From Candidatus Buchananbacteria bacterium (GTDB lineage Bacteria > Patescibacteriota > Patescibacteriia > 2-01-FULL-39-33), in contig CAIOLF010000033.1 of NCBI GenBank assembly GCA_903859075.1, positions 1 to 12,553 on the forward strand: a stretch of 12,553 nucleotides of DNA, written 5' to 3'. Positions 1-5,599 of the stretch are shown in pieces (the first letter of the stretch is position 1; each line of letters starts with the position of its first letter). The notes below the pieces were generated by a model. It was not told where the DNA came from. It did no database searches and saw only the letters and a program-made list of their open reading frames with translations. Position numbers and translations under genes: made by a program.

Positions 1-29
1 GCCACAGGCATAATTCTATCAGATGCCAC
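1..29 (-). CDS. possible 5' end of an unidentified minus-strand gene (partial)
   Basis: On the minus strand a GTG at 27-29 is preceded by GAGGA with a spacing of about 7 bases and opens a frame reading (M)ASDRIMPV up to the left edge. It lies roughly 67 bases downstream of the predicted start site of the promoter at 103-131, which is the main reason to suspect a gene leaving the window here. An in-frame ATG at 9-11 is the alternative start. Only nine codons are visible, so no family can be named. A competing reading is the plus-strand frame of bases 1-60, which ends in TGA and could be the C-terminus of a plus-strand gene. Confidence 0.25.
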
Positions 30-102
30 TGTTTTTCCTCAAAAATACGCTAAATTTTGAGTAAAGTTTTAGAATTTGTTGTGCTTTATTGTTTGCTTAT
101 TA

Positions 103-131
103 ATTTTATACCATTTTAGCGAAGATGTCAA
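103..131 (-). promoter_or_regulatory. sigma70-like promoter, minus strand, toward left edge
   Basis: On the minus strand a perfect -35 TTGACA (126-131) is followed after 17 bases by TAAAAT (103-108, 5 of 6 consensus). The predicted start is near base 96. It points away from trmD, whose stop is at 200, so it should drive a gene or RNA lying mostly outside the window. Confidence 0.5.
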
Positions 132-199
132 GTAATTATGCTAATGATTAAATCAACAAGTAATGCACAGATTTTACACTGTTATTGAATATATCTTGA

Positions 200-865
200 T
201 TATTGCTTCTTTGATTTCTTCTCCCGCCACTTTTCTATTTCTCCGTGATGCCCTGATAATAAAACTTTTGGCACTCTAAGTTTCTGGCCTTCCCTAGTCA
301 TAAAAACCTCTGGACGGGTATATTGCGGATGCTCCAAATATCCTTCTTGCGAGTGTGAATCGTATCTCACTGATTCCTGCTTGCCGACAAAACCGGGAAG
401 ATGGCGAGCGACTGCTTCAATAATTACCGCCGCCGGCAATTCGCCCCCGGCCAGCACGTAATCGCCGATGGAAATCTTTTCATCTACTAATTTTTCCACC
501 CGGGCATCTACTCCCTCATAGCGCGGGCAGACAAAAATCAACTGATCGTATTGCGATAATCGCACTGCGTCTTTTTGTGTGAATCTTTTTCCATTGGCAG
601 CTGTTAAAATTATTCTGATCTTTTGCTTGTTTTTGCCGACAATTTTTTTCAACGCTTTATAAATCGGTTCAATCTTAAATACCAACCCGACGCCTCCGCC
701 ATAGGGCTTATCATCAACTGTCTGGTGCCGGTCGGTCGTCCACTGCCGCAGATTATGCGTCCCGATTTTCAGCAGTTTATTGTCTTGGGCACGCTTAAAC
801 AGAGACTCATTGAAATACGAGTCTAAAATTTCCGGAAAGATTGTTATAATATCGAATTTTTTCAT
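200..865 (-). CDS. trmD: tRNA (guanine-N1-)-methyltransferase TrmD
   Basis: TrmD uses S-adenosylmethionine to methylate N1 of guanine 37, next to the tRNA anticodon, and so prevents frameshifting. The 221-residue protein shows the family hallmarks: an N-terminal IITIFPEI strand, DDKPYGGGVG (51-60), the PRYEGVDARV segment (114-123) and the trefoil-knot SAM site SIGDYVLAGGELPA (132-145). R154 and D169 fall at the same positions as the catalytic Arg and Asp of the E. coli and Haemophilus enzymes, and HPQYTRPEV (179-187) follows. It ends soon after LLSGHHGEIEKW, so it lacks the C-terminal extension of the E. coli protein (about 255 residues). The ATG at 863-865 has no Shine-Dalgarno sequence. A terminator and a new promoter separate it from khpA upstream, so it is probably transcribed alone. 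rimM and rplS, its usual neighbours, are missing. Identification is secure. Confidence 0.97.
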   Translation of the reverse strand: MKKFDIITIFPEILDSYFNESLFKRAQDNKLLKIGTHNLRQWTTDRHQTVDDKPYGGGVGLVFKIEPIYKALKKIVGKNKQKIRIILTAANGKRFTQKDAVRLSQYDQLIFVCPRYEGVDARVEKLVDEKISIGDYVLAGGELPAAVIIEAVARHLPGFVGKQESVRYDSHSQEGYLEHPQYTRPEVFMTREGQKLRVPKVLLSGHHGEIEKWREKKSKKQ

Positions 866-915
866 AACTTTATATAATACTAAAAACTAATAACTACAAA
901 CTAAAAACTATCTAT

Positions 916-944
916 ATTATAGAGCAGTTCATCCCAAAAAACAA
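916..944 (-). promoter_or_regulatory. trmD promoter
   Basis: On the minus strand a perfect -10 TATAAT (916-921) lies 17 bases after TTGTTT (939-944, 3 of 6). The predicted start is near 909, giving a leader of about 44 bases with two copies of CTAAAAACTA (plus-strand 880-889 and 901-910). The -35 box overlaps the stem edge and T-tract of the khpA terminator, so termination of khpA and initiation of trmD use the same bases. Confidence 0.55.
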
Positions 945-970
945 AATCCCGCCGGAGTGGCGGGATTTTG
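936..970 (-). terminator. intrinsic terminator of khpA
   Basis: A perfect 12-bp stem (942-953 with 959-970) closes a 5-base loop. On the minus strand it is followed by six T residues (936-941). It starts 16 bases past the khpA stop codon. The stem is symmetrical, but only the minus-strand side carries an uninterrupted T-run. Confidence 0.9.
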
Positions 971-985
971 CAATATGGTAAGGAC

Positions 986-1330
986 TTAGATGGTCAGGTC
1001 ATCTACAACATCGGTATCAATCGGCTGTTCTTCTCTTGGTCGATCTTCTCTTGGCTGGTCTTCTCTTACTCTGGGGCCTCTTGAACCTTCCGGTTCCATG
1101 ATCTTGAGGTTGACGCGGGCATTGTTCTTGGCGCCAATAATCTTGGTCAAGGTCCTGATCGATTTAGCAGTCTGGCCCTGGCGGCCAATGACATAGCCGA
1201 TGTCGGTCGGATTGACGTACAGCGTTAGTAAAACACCTCTCTCATCGACGGTTCTGTCGATTTTGACATCATTCGGATTGGCAACGATGGCCTTGATGAT
1301 GTACTCAACAAATTCTTGATCCTTCATCAT
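986..1330 (-). CDS. khpA: KhpA-type KH-domain RNA-binding protein with charged tail
   Basis: This small KH-domain protein of 114 residues is of the KhpA/YlqC family, which binds RNA in the cytoplasm, in other bacteria together with KhpB. Residues 1-77 form the KH domain: FVEYIIKAIV at the start, a DERGVLLTLYV strand, and the RNA-binding GxxG loop I-G49-R-Q-G52 followed by the helix TAKSIRTLTKII. Usual KhpA proteins end at about 75-80 residues. This one adds a tail of about 35 residues with three 5-residue repeats (RE-D/E-Q/R-P, residues 89-103) and an acidic end (DTDVVDDLTI), very likely disordered. Two consecutive ATG codons (1325-1330) are possible starts and neither has a Shine-Dalgarno site. 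It has its own consensus promoter and a strong terminator. Its place between rpsP and trmD matches the known rpsP-khpA neighbourhood. The family is clear; the RNA targets are unknown. Confidence 0.9.
   Translation of the reverse strand: MMKDQEFVEYIIKAIVANPNDVKIDRTVDERGVLLTLYVNPTDIGYVIGRQGQTAKSIRTLTKIIGAKNNARVNLKIMEPEGSRGPRVREDQPREDRPREEQPIDTDVVDDLTI
1030..1074 (-). repeat. 15-bp tandem repeat (x3) inside khpA
   Basis: Three consecutive 15-bp units start at 1030, 1045 and 1060, each opening with CTTCTCTT on the plus strand. The first two share the next two bases as well. In frame they encode the RE(D/E)(Q/R)P pentapeptide repeats of the KhpA tail. Confidence 0.8.
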
Positions 1331-1367
1331 ATGGATTGTTTAATTGTAAATGAGCCAATAATCCGTA

Positions 1368-1434
1368 GCTGATGACCTGATCAGCGACATCTTTGATTAT
1401 CTGCTCTGATTAATTGCGGACTGTCCAACTAATC
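1368..1434 (-). promoter_or_regulatory. structured khpA mRNA leader (two hairpins)
   Basis: The predicted transcript starts near 1435. Its very first bases form a 9-bp stem with one G-U pair (1426-1434 with 1408-1416) around a 9-base loop. A second hairpin, GCTGAT/ATCAGC with a 6-base loop, occupies 1368-1385. The leader is about 105 bases long, much longer than the polA or holA leaders. It matches no riboswitch I know. Confidence 0.4.
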
Positions 1435-1441
1435 TGTGATA

Positions 1442-1469
1442 ATTATAACCTACTTTAAAAATCTGTCAA
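1442..1469 (-). promoter_or_regulatory. consensus sigma70 promoter of khpA
   Basis: Both boxes are perfect on the minus strand: TTGACA (1464-1469) and TATAAT (1442-1447), separated by 16 bases. It lies in the rpsP-khpA gap and should make a strong khpA transcript independent of rpsP. Confidence 0.8.
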
Positions 1470-1503
1470 GATAAAATAAATGCACTTAATTTAAGATATT
1501 TTG

Positions 1504-1540
1504 GATATTAAGGATATTAAATATCTAATATCTTAATATC
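1504..1540 (-). terminator. AT-rich hairpin after rpsP, possible weak terminator
   Basis: An inverted repeat of the GATATTAAG type (1504-1519 with 1526-1540) forms a stem of about 15 pairs with one bulged base, starting 8 bases past the rpsP stop. It is nearly pure A/T and has no T-run directly after it on the minus strand. It may protect the 3' end or end transcription weakly. It is built from repeated GATATTA units like the microrepeats in other gaps of this window. Confidence 0.35.
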
Positions 1541-1547
1541 TTTAATT

Positions 1548-2099
1548 TTATTCCGCTTTTATAGCTTCAGTGGGAGCTGTTTCTGTAACTGGCTCTGCCG
1601 GAGTTTCAGCTGTAATTTCTGGAACTGCGGCTGCAACGGCCTTGGCCTCATTGGCGGCTTTAGCTTCCTCGTCCGCCTTAGCTTTAGCGGCAATGTCTGC
1701 TTCCTTGGCCACAGCAGCTTCAGCGGAGGCTGCTTCAACTGCTTTTTTATCTTCTGCTTCCTTGGCCGCCTTAGCTTTGGCATCAGCGGCGGACTTAGCT
1801 TCCACTTCTATGGCTACTGATTTCTTTTTGCCCGGTTTGGTCTTGCCGGCGCGGACCTTATCAGCCTTAATGACACCTTTATTAATGAGGAGATTATGGA
1901 CGGTAGCAGTCGGCTGGGCGCCTTTGCTGATCCAGGATAAAATCGCCTCGTTATTTAGGACGGCTTCTTTGGTGTGAGGATTATAGGTGCCGAGCTTTTC
2001 AATATAATCGCCCCACGGATCCTTGGATTTTTCCACGACAATGATAGAATACACGGGAAGTTTTTTTTTGCCTTTGCGGGAAAGTCTGATTGATAACAT
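1548..2099 (-). CDS. rpsP: 30S ribosomal protein S16 with long Ala-rich C-terminal extension
   Basis: S16 is a 30S assembly protein that binds 16S rRNA. Residues 1-80 are a standard S16 domain: IRLSRKGKKKLPVYSIIVVE at the start, then DPWGDYIEKLGTYNP (27-41), AILSWISKGAQPT and LLINKGVI. Bacterial S16 is usually about 75-90 residues, while this one has 183. After a Lys-rich linker (81-93, KVRAGKTKPGKKK), residues 98-157 are Ala/Lys/Glu repeats likely to form one long charged helix, and 158-183 are rich in Pro, Thr and Glu. The ATG at 2097-2099 has no Shine-Dalgarno site. A run of nine A bases in the codons for K11-K13 (2061-2069) is a possible slippage site. It has its own promoter at 2228-2256. 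rimM, the usual next gene, is absent. The domain call is secure; the tail's role is unknown. Confidence 0.96.
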   Translation of the reverse strand: MLSIRLSRKGKKKLPVYSIIVVEKSKDPWGDYIEKLGTYNPHTKEAVLNNEAILSWISKGAQPTATVHNLLINKGVIKADKVRAGKTKPGKKKSVAIEVEAKSAADAKAKAAKEAEDKKAVEAASAEAAVAKEADIAAKAKADEEAKAANEAKAVAAAVPEITAETPAEPVTETAPTEAIKAE

Positions 2100-2183
2100 G
2101 TTTTAAATTAATTAAGAATTAGGAATTAAGAATTATGATTTTAAAAAAATAATCCTTAAAATAATTTGATTACCTGCATCCCG

Positions 2184-2201
2184 ATCTGACCCGGGACAGA
2201 T
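2184..2201. promoter_or_regulatory. 18-bp palindrome in the rpsP leader
   Basis: The near-perfect palindrome ATCTGaCCCGGGaCAGAT (one mismatched pair) sits 20-37 bases downstream of the predicted rpsP start site. As DNA it resembles an operator. As RNA, an overlapping TCCCG/CGGGA hairpin (2179-2183 with 2192-2196) is an alternative. Its GC-rich core stands out in an AT-rich gap. Its function is not known. Confidence 0.35.
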
Positions 2202-2227
2202 AATTATCATGAGCACTTACGAGAGAA

Positions 2228-2256
2228 AGTATATGATATTTTGGCTAAAATGTCAA
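2228..2256 (-). promoter_or_regulatory. rpsP promoter
   Basis: On the minus strand TTGACA (2251-2256, perfect) is followed after 17 bases by TATACT (2228-2233, 5 of 6). The predicted start is near 2221, giving a leader of about 120 bases to the rpsP ATG. Confidence 0.7.
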
Positions 2257-2258
2257 GA

Positions 2259-2347
2259 ATACTAATATCGATGCCAATATACGAATATATACTAACTATA
2301 CTAATGAATTAAATTAGTATTATTAGTATGGATTAGCATATTAGTAT
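2259..2347. repeat. ATACTAAT inverted/direct repeat cluster between smc and rpsP
   Basis: The 8-mer ATACTAAT occurs five times in 89 bases: forward at 2259-2266 and 2298-2305, inverted at 2313-2320, 2322-2329 and 2340-2347. The inner pair forms an 8-bp stem with a 7-base loop (2298-2320). The outermost copies extend to 10-bp arms (2259-2268 with 2338-2347). It begins 9 bases after the smc stop and ends beside the rpsP -35 box. There is no T-run, so it is not a classical terminator. Confidence 0.6.
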
Positions 2348-2355
2348 CGCAACAG

Positions 2356-5300
2356 CTACTTCGTCAGTTTCTCCGCCTCAGCCAATTTCAAAGATAATAA
2401 TCTGGAAACACCATCACCCTGCATAGTAACGCCATAAAGCACGTCGGAAGCGGACATGATAGCGCGATTGTGCGTAATAATAATAAATTGCGTCTTATGC
2501 GACAGTTCGCGGACAATGCCGCTGAACTTGGAAGAGTTGCTTTCATCAAGCGCCGCGTCCACTTCATCAAACAGGATAAACGGCGAAGGATTATTGAAAA
2601 TAATCGCGCAGACGAGCGCCAGGGCGGTCATGGTCTTTTCACCGCCGGAAAGCATGGTAATGCTTTTGATCTTTTTTCCGGGCGGGCAGGCCTCAATATC
2701 GATACCCATGTCTGCCAAAAATAATTTATCCTCCACCTGCAGCACTTTCTTTTCTTCCTTGTCCGCCGAAGCTTCAGCGTAGGCGGATGCCTCTTCTCCT
2801 TCTAATGGAACAGCGGCATCGGTCTGGGCCATCTGCTCGCGCAAAATTTCCGCTTCGGTTTGTTCAGCTTGTTTTTGCACCAGCACCAGCTTGGCATTGC
2901 CGCCCTCAAATAACTGTTTGAAATAGCGGGAGAAATCGTGGTTAATTTTCTTGAATTCATCTTCAAATTGATTCTTAATTAATTTATCCAGTTCTTCGAC
3001 TACCTTTTCTAGATCCTGAATCGCTTTCTCCAGATCTTCGCTCTGTTGCGACAAAAATTCAAAACGGGTTTTGACGTCAGTGTATTCTTTTTCAATTTCC
3101 GGATCGATGCCGCCGATGAGCTCTAATTGCTTTTTGAGGCGGTCGATTTTATTCTTATAATCTTCCAAATCAATCTCGCCGAAATTCTCGCGTGAAGAAA
3201 ATTTAAAGCCTTCTCCTAAATCTTCCTTGATTGATAAAAAGACATCTTCCTTTCTGGTCTCTACTTTGGCGAGTTCAATCTTGACGCCGGAAAGCGCGTC
3301 ATTGATTTTATTGAGTTCATTCTGCAAATTATGCATTTCCTGCTGGGTAGAAAGTATCTCCTGTTTTTTCTTTTCTTCTTCAAAATTAAACCGATCAATC
3401 TGATCTCGCGCGAAGTTAAAATCTTTTTCCAGCTTGCTTAGATTCTTTTCTTGTCCTTCTTTGTTTTTCTGTAAATCCTTAAAATATTGGCCCTGTTGTT
3501 CCGGGGTCAAGTTTGCCTCAGACAAAGTGATAATAATTTTATCTTTTTCCGCTTGACTTGCCGACTCCTCAGACTTAATATTTTTTACCTTGATTTCATC
3601 CAGCTGTATCTCCGCTTTTAATTCAGCAATCTGGCTCATTAGCTGATCGCGGTCGCGACGCTGCTCTTCCAATTTGGCCTTCAGCGAAGAAATTTCTTTA
3701 ATCTTGGCTTCGGGGAAAAATTTGTCTTCCGCCGCCTTCCAAGACAAAAATTCCGGCTTCTTGAAGCCGCCCTTCATGATGCCGGTCTTTTCCAGCACAT
3801 CGCCGTCCAGCGTCACCATGCGTTCGCGGTTGATGCCGATGCGCTTGGCGATTTCTAAGTCCCCGACGATAATAGTCGAGCCGAATACTTGCTTGAAAAC
3901 TTTGGAAAACTTGCCTTCATACGAGACCAGATCAATCGCCAGTCCGACTGCCCCTTCGGCGCGGGAAATTTCTTTGGCCTCAGCGCTGAGCTCATATTCC
4001 TTGAGGCGGTTAAGCGGAAAAAAAGTCACCGATGCCAGACGGTTGGACTTGAGCCAATTAATGCATTTGACTGCCGTCTCATCGCTATCGACAACGACTG
4101 CCTGCAGCCGATTGCCGGCGGCGGAAACGAGCGCCGCCTCATAACGGCTATTTTTTACTTTGCCGATGTCGCTGACTGTGCCGAATATTCCGGCGATGGA
4201 GTTTTTCAGCTCCAATACCGCGCGCACCGATTCCAGACCGTGATTAACGCGGCCGCCGCCGCTTCTTAGCCGGTAAAATTCATCCTGCATGATTTCCAAA
4301 TTATTCTGCCAGACCACCAACTCGTCATTTATCACCTGCAAGGATCTTTCTTTATCGGACAATTTCTGATTATTGGCTTGCAAGCGCAAATCAGAGTTTT
4401 TAATATCATTATTTAATTCTTTTATCTTTTGCTCCAGCTCGGCCTTGCGATTTTCCATCCAAGACAGGTTCTGTTTGCCGATCTTAGTGTATTCCAAATC
4501 CAACTTGCCGCGGATGATCGTCAATTCTTTGAGAATTTCATTCTGCTTGTTCTGCAGTGTCTGATATTGTTCTTGGAGGCGATTGAATTCATCAGTGCGG
4601 CTGCCTTCCTGCCCGATTTCATCCAAACGCGCTTGCAAGTCACTGATTTTATTCTCTAAGCGGAGGCGCTGCTTGTCCCAGGTATTATAAGAGAGAGCCA
4701 GTTCCTCATAATGTTTGCCCAGATCCTGCCAAAGCTTGCCATAATATTTGCTCTGTATTTCTTTGAGCTCAATTTCCACCTGTTGGCGCTGATGTAATTT
4801 ATTGACCTGGCGGGTGAGCGACTTCAAATGCGGCTCCAATTCTTTGATTAAAATCTTAGCTTGATCGAGATTTTCTCTCGCGCGGCGCAATTTATTGACG
4901 CTGCGGTCGCGTTTGATCTGATATTGTTTGACACCGGTCGCTTCATCAAAAAATTCCTTGCGCTCGGTGCCGGAATAATTGACGATTCTGTCAACCATGC
5001 CCTGACCGATGATGCTATAAGTATTCTGGCCGAAGTTGGCTTTAGCGAGCAACATGACGATATCAAACAAACGCACCTCATTTTTATTGAGCAAATATTC
5101 GCTATTGCCGTCGCGATATAAGCGGCGGGTGATGACGATCTCACTGTAGTCAATTGGGGCGCTCTGATCTTCATTATTGAGATGCAAAGAAACTTCCGCC
5201 AAGCCCATTTGGGATTTTTTGGCGGAGCCGGAAAAAATAACATCCGTGGCTTTTTTGCCGCGGAGCAATTTCAAGCTTTGTTCTCCGAGCACCCAGCGCA

Positions 5301-5454
5301 CGGCGTCAACGACATTCGATTTGCCGGAGCCGTTGGGGCCGACAATCGCCGTGATGCCGCGGGTGTTATCGCGCTTATCAGGGGAGGGAAATTCCAAAAC
5401 CGTCTTATTGGCGAAGGACTTAAACCCTTGGAGTTCTATTCTCTGAAGATACAT
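2356..5454 (-). CDS. smc: chromosome segregation ATPase SMC
   Basis: SMC is the ATPase of bacterial condensin. It dimerises through its hinge, works with ScpA and ScpB (not in this window), and organises and segregates the chromosome. The 1032-residue protein has an N-terminal head with Walker A GPNGSGKS (39-46) and the Q-loop region NFGQNTYSIIGQG, coiled coil at about 180-400, and a hinge at about 418-565 (IAGIFGTVSDI to LEKTGIMKGGF). A second coiled coil covers about 570-835. The C-terminal head carries the signature LSGGEK (935-940), Walker B FILFDEVDAALD (D963, E964) and the ITHNR switch. It is shorter than the usual 1150-1200 residues because of shorter coils. Between GGNAKLVL and GIDIEACPPGKK, residues 859-917 form an insertion of about 58 residues where about 10-12 are usual; it holds the palindrome-encoded SAYAEASAD. 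The ATG at 5452-5454 has no Shine-Dalgarno site. Confidence 0.97.
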   Translation of the reverse strand: MYLQRIELQGFKSFANKTVLEFPSPDKRDNTRGITAIVGPNGSGKSNVVDAVRWVLGEQSLKLLRGKKATDVIFSGSAKKSQMGLAEVSLHLNNEDQSAPIDYSEIVITRRLYRDGNSEYLLNKNEVRLFDIVMLLAKANFGQNTYSIIGQGMVDRIVNYSGTERKEFFDEATGVKQYQIKRDRSVNKLRRARENLDQAKILIKELEPHLKSLTRQVNKLHQRQQVEIELKEIQSKYYGKLWQDLGKHYEELALSYNTWDKQRLRLENKISDLQARLDEIGQEGSRTDEFNRLQEQYQTLQNKQNEILKELTIIRGKLDLEYTKIGKQNLSWMENRKAELEQKIKELNNDIKNSDLRLQANNQKLSDKERSLQVINDELVVWQNNLEIMQDEFYRLRSGGGRVNHGLESVRAVLELKNSIAGIFGTVSDIGKVKNSRYEAALVSAAGNRLQAVVVDSDETAVKCINWLKSNRLASVTFFPLNRLKEYELSAEAKEISRAEGAVGLAIDLVSYEGKFSKVFKQVFGSTIIVGDLEIAKRIGINRERMVTLDGDVLEKTGIMKGGFKKPEFLSWKAAEDKFFPEAKIKEISSLKAKLEEQRRDRDQLMSQIAELKAEIQLDEIKVKNIKSEESASQAEKDKIIITLSEANLTPEQQGQYFKDLQKNKEGQEKNLSKLEKDFNFARDQIDRFNFEEEKKKQEILSTQQEMHNLQNELNKINDALSGVKIELAKVETRKEDVFLSIKEDLGEGFKFSSRENFGEIDLEDYKNKIDRLKKQLELIGGIDPEIEKEYTDVKTRFEFLSQQSEDLEKAIQDLEKVVEELDKLIKNQFEDEFKKINHDFSRYFKQLFEGGNAKLVLVQKQAEQTEAEILREQMAQTDAAVPLEGEEASAYAEASADKEEKKVLQVEDKLFLADMGIDIEACPPGKKIKSITMLSGGEKTMTALALVCAIIFNNPSPFILFDEVDAALDESNSSKFSGIVRELSHKTQFIIITHNRAIMSASDVLYGVTMQGDGVSRLLSLKLAEAEKLTK
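2762..2787. repeat. short palindromic element inserted in frame in smc
   Basis: Arms TCCGCC (2762-2767) and GGCGGA (2782-2787) flank a 14-base loop that itself begins with the palindrome GAAGCTTC. Read on the smc strand it encodes SAYAEASAD (residues 890-898) inside a loop insertion of the head domain. A related, less symmetrical copy lies at 8008-8029 in polA. From memory, the same peptide occurs in many unrelated CPR proteins. It behaves like the Rickettsia palindromic elements, small repeats that insert into coding sequence without breaking the frame. Confidence 0.6.
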
Positions 5455-5496
5455 AATATTAAAGCAAATAAAAATTAAGGTATTTTATTTATTTCC

Positions 5497-5528
5497 CCTA
5501 ATTTCTTTATTTCTTAATTTCTTTATTT
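5497..5528. repeat. 16-bp tandem duplication in the smc leader
   Basis: Two adjacent 16-bp units (5497-5512 and 5513-5528) differ at one base and are made of TTTCTTTATTT-type sequence. They lie at the predicted start of the smc transcript, just downstream of its -10 box. Confidence 0.6.
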
Positions 5529-5557
5529 ATTTTACCAAATTTCCATTCTTTTGACAA
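5529..5557 (-). promoter_or_regulatory. smc promoter
   Basis: On the minus strand TTGTCA (5552-5557, 5 of 6) is followed after 17 bases by TAAAAT (5529-5534, 5 of 6). The predicted start is near 5522 and the leader is about 67 bases. The -35 box overlaps the T-tract of the terminator of the gene upstream (5556-5592). Confidence 0.6.
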
Positions 5558-5592
5558 AGAAAAAAGGAAGGAGCTGGACTTAGCTGCTTCCT
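5556..5592 (-). terminator. intrinsic terminator of the phosphoesterase-like gene
   Basis: On the minus strand, AGGAAG/CTTCCT (6 bp) and AGCT/AGCT (4 bp) stack with a C-C mismatch around the loop AAGTCC. The stem is followed by a T-rich run at 5556-5565. It starts 8 bases after the stop codon at 5600-5602. Confidence 0.85.
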
Positions 5593-5599
5593 AAATAAA

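Noticed and set aside
1..60. Plus-strand frame ATGIILSDATVFPQKYAKF ending in TGA, as the C-terminus of a plus-strand gene
   Set aside because: Only 19 residues are visible and no family is recognised. The minus-strand promoter and start-like GTG on the same bases argue for the opposite strand. It remains an alternative.
1570..1977. 135-residue Ala/Ser-rich plus-strand frame opposite rpsP
   Set aside because: It is the shadow of the Ala/Lys/Glu-rich S16 tail; the repetitive codons keep the opposite strand open.
2061..2069. Nine-base A-run in rpsP as a frameshift or pseudogene signal
   Set aside because: The frame is intact and gives the expected KGKKKLP of S16. Slippage is possible but nothing in the sequence requires it.
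2100..2355. tRNA, CRISPR or small RNA in the smc-rpsP gap
   Set aside because: There is no cloverleaf, no regularly spaced repeat-spacer pattern and no recognisable RNA family; the repeats are short inverted 8-mers with irregular spacing.
3674..4269. Plus-strand frames opposite the smc hinge
   Set aside because: Shadows of a conserved coding region, without start signals or motifs.
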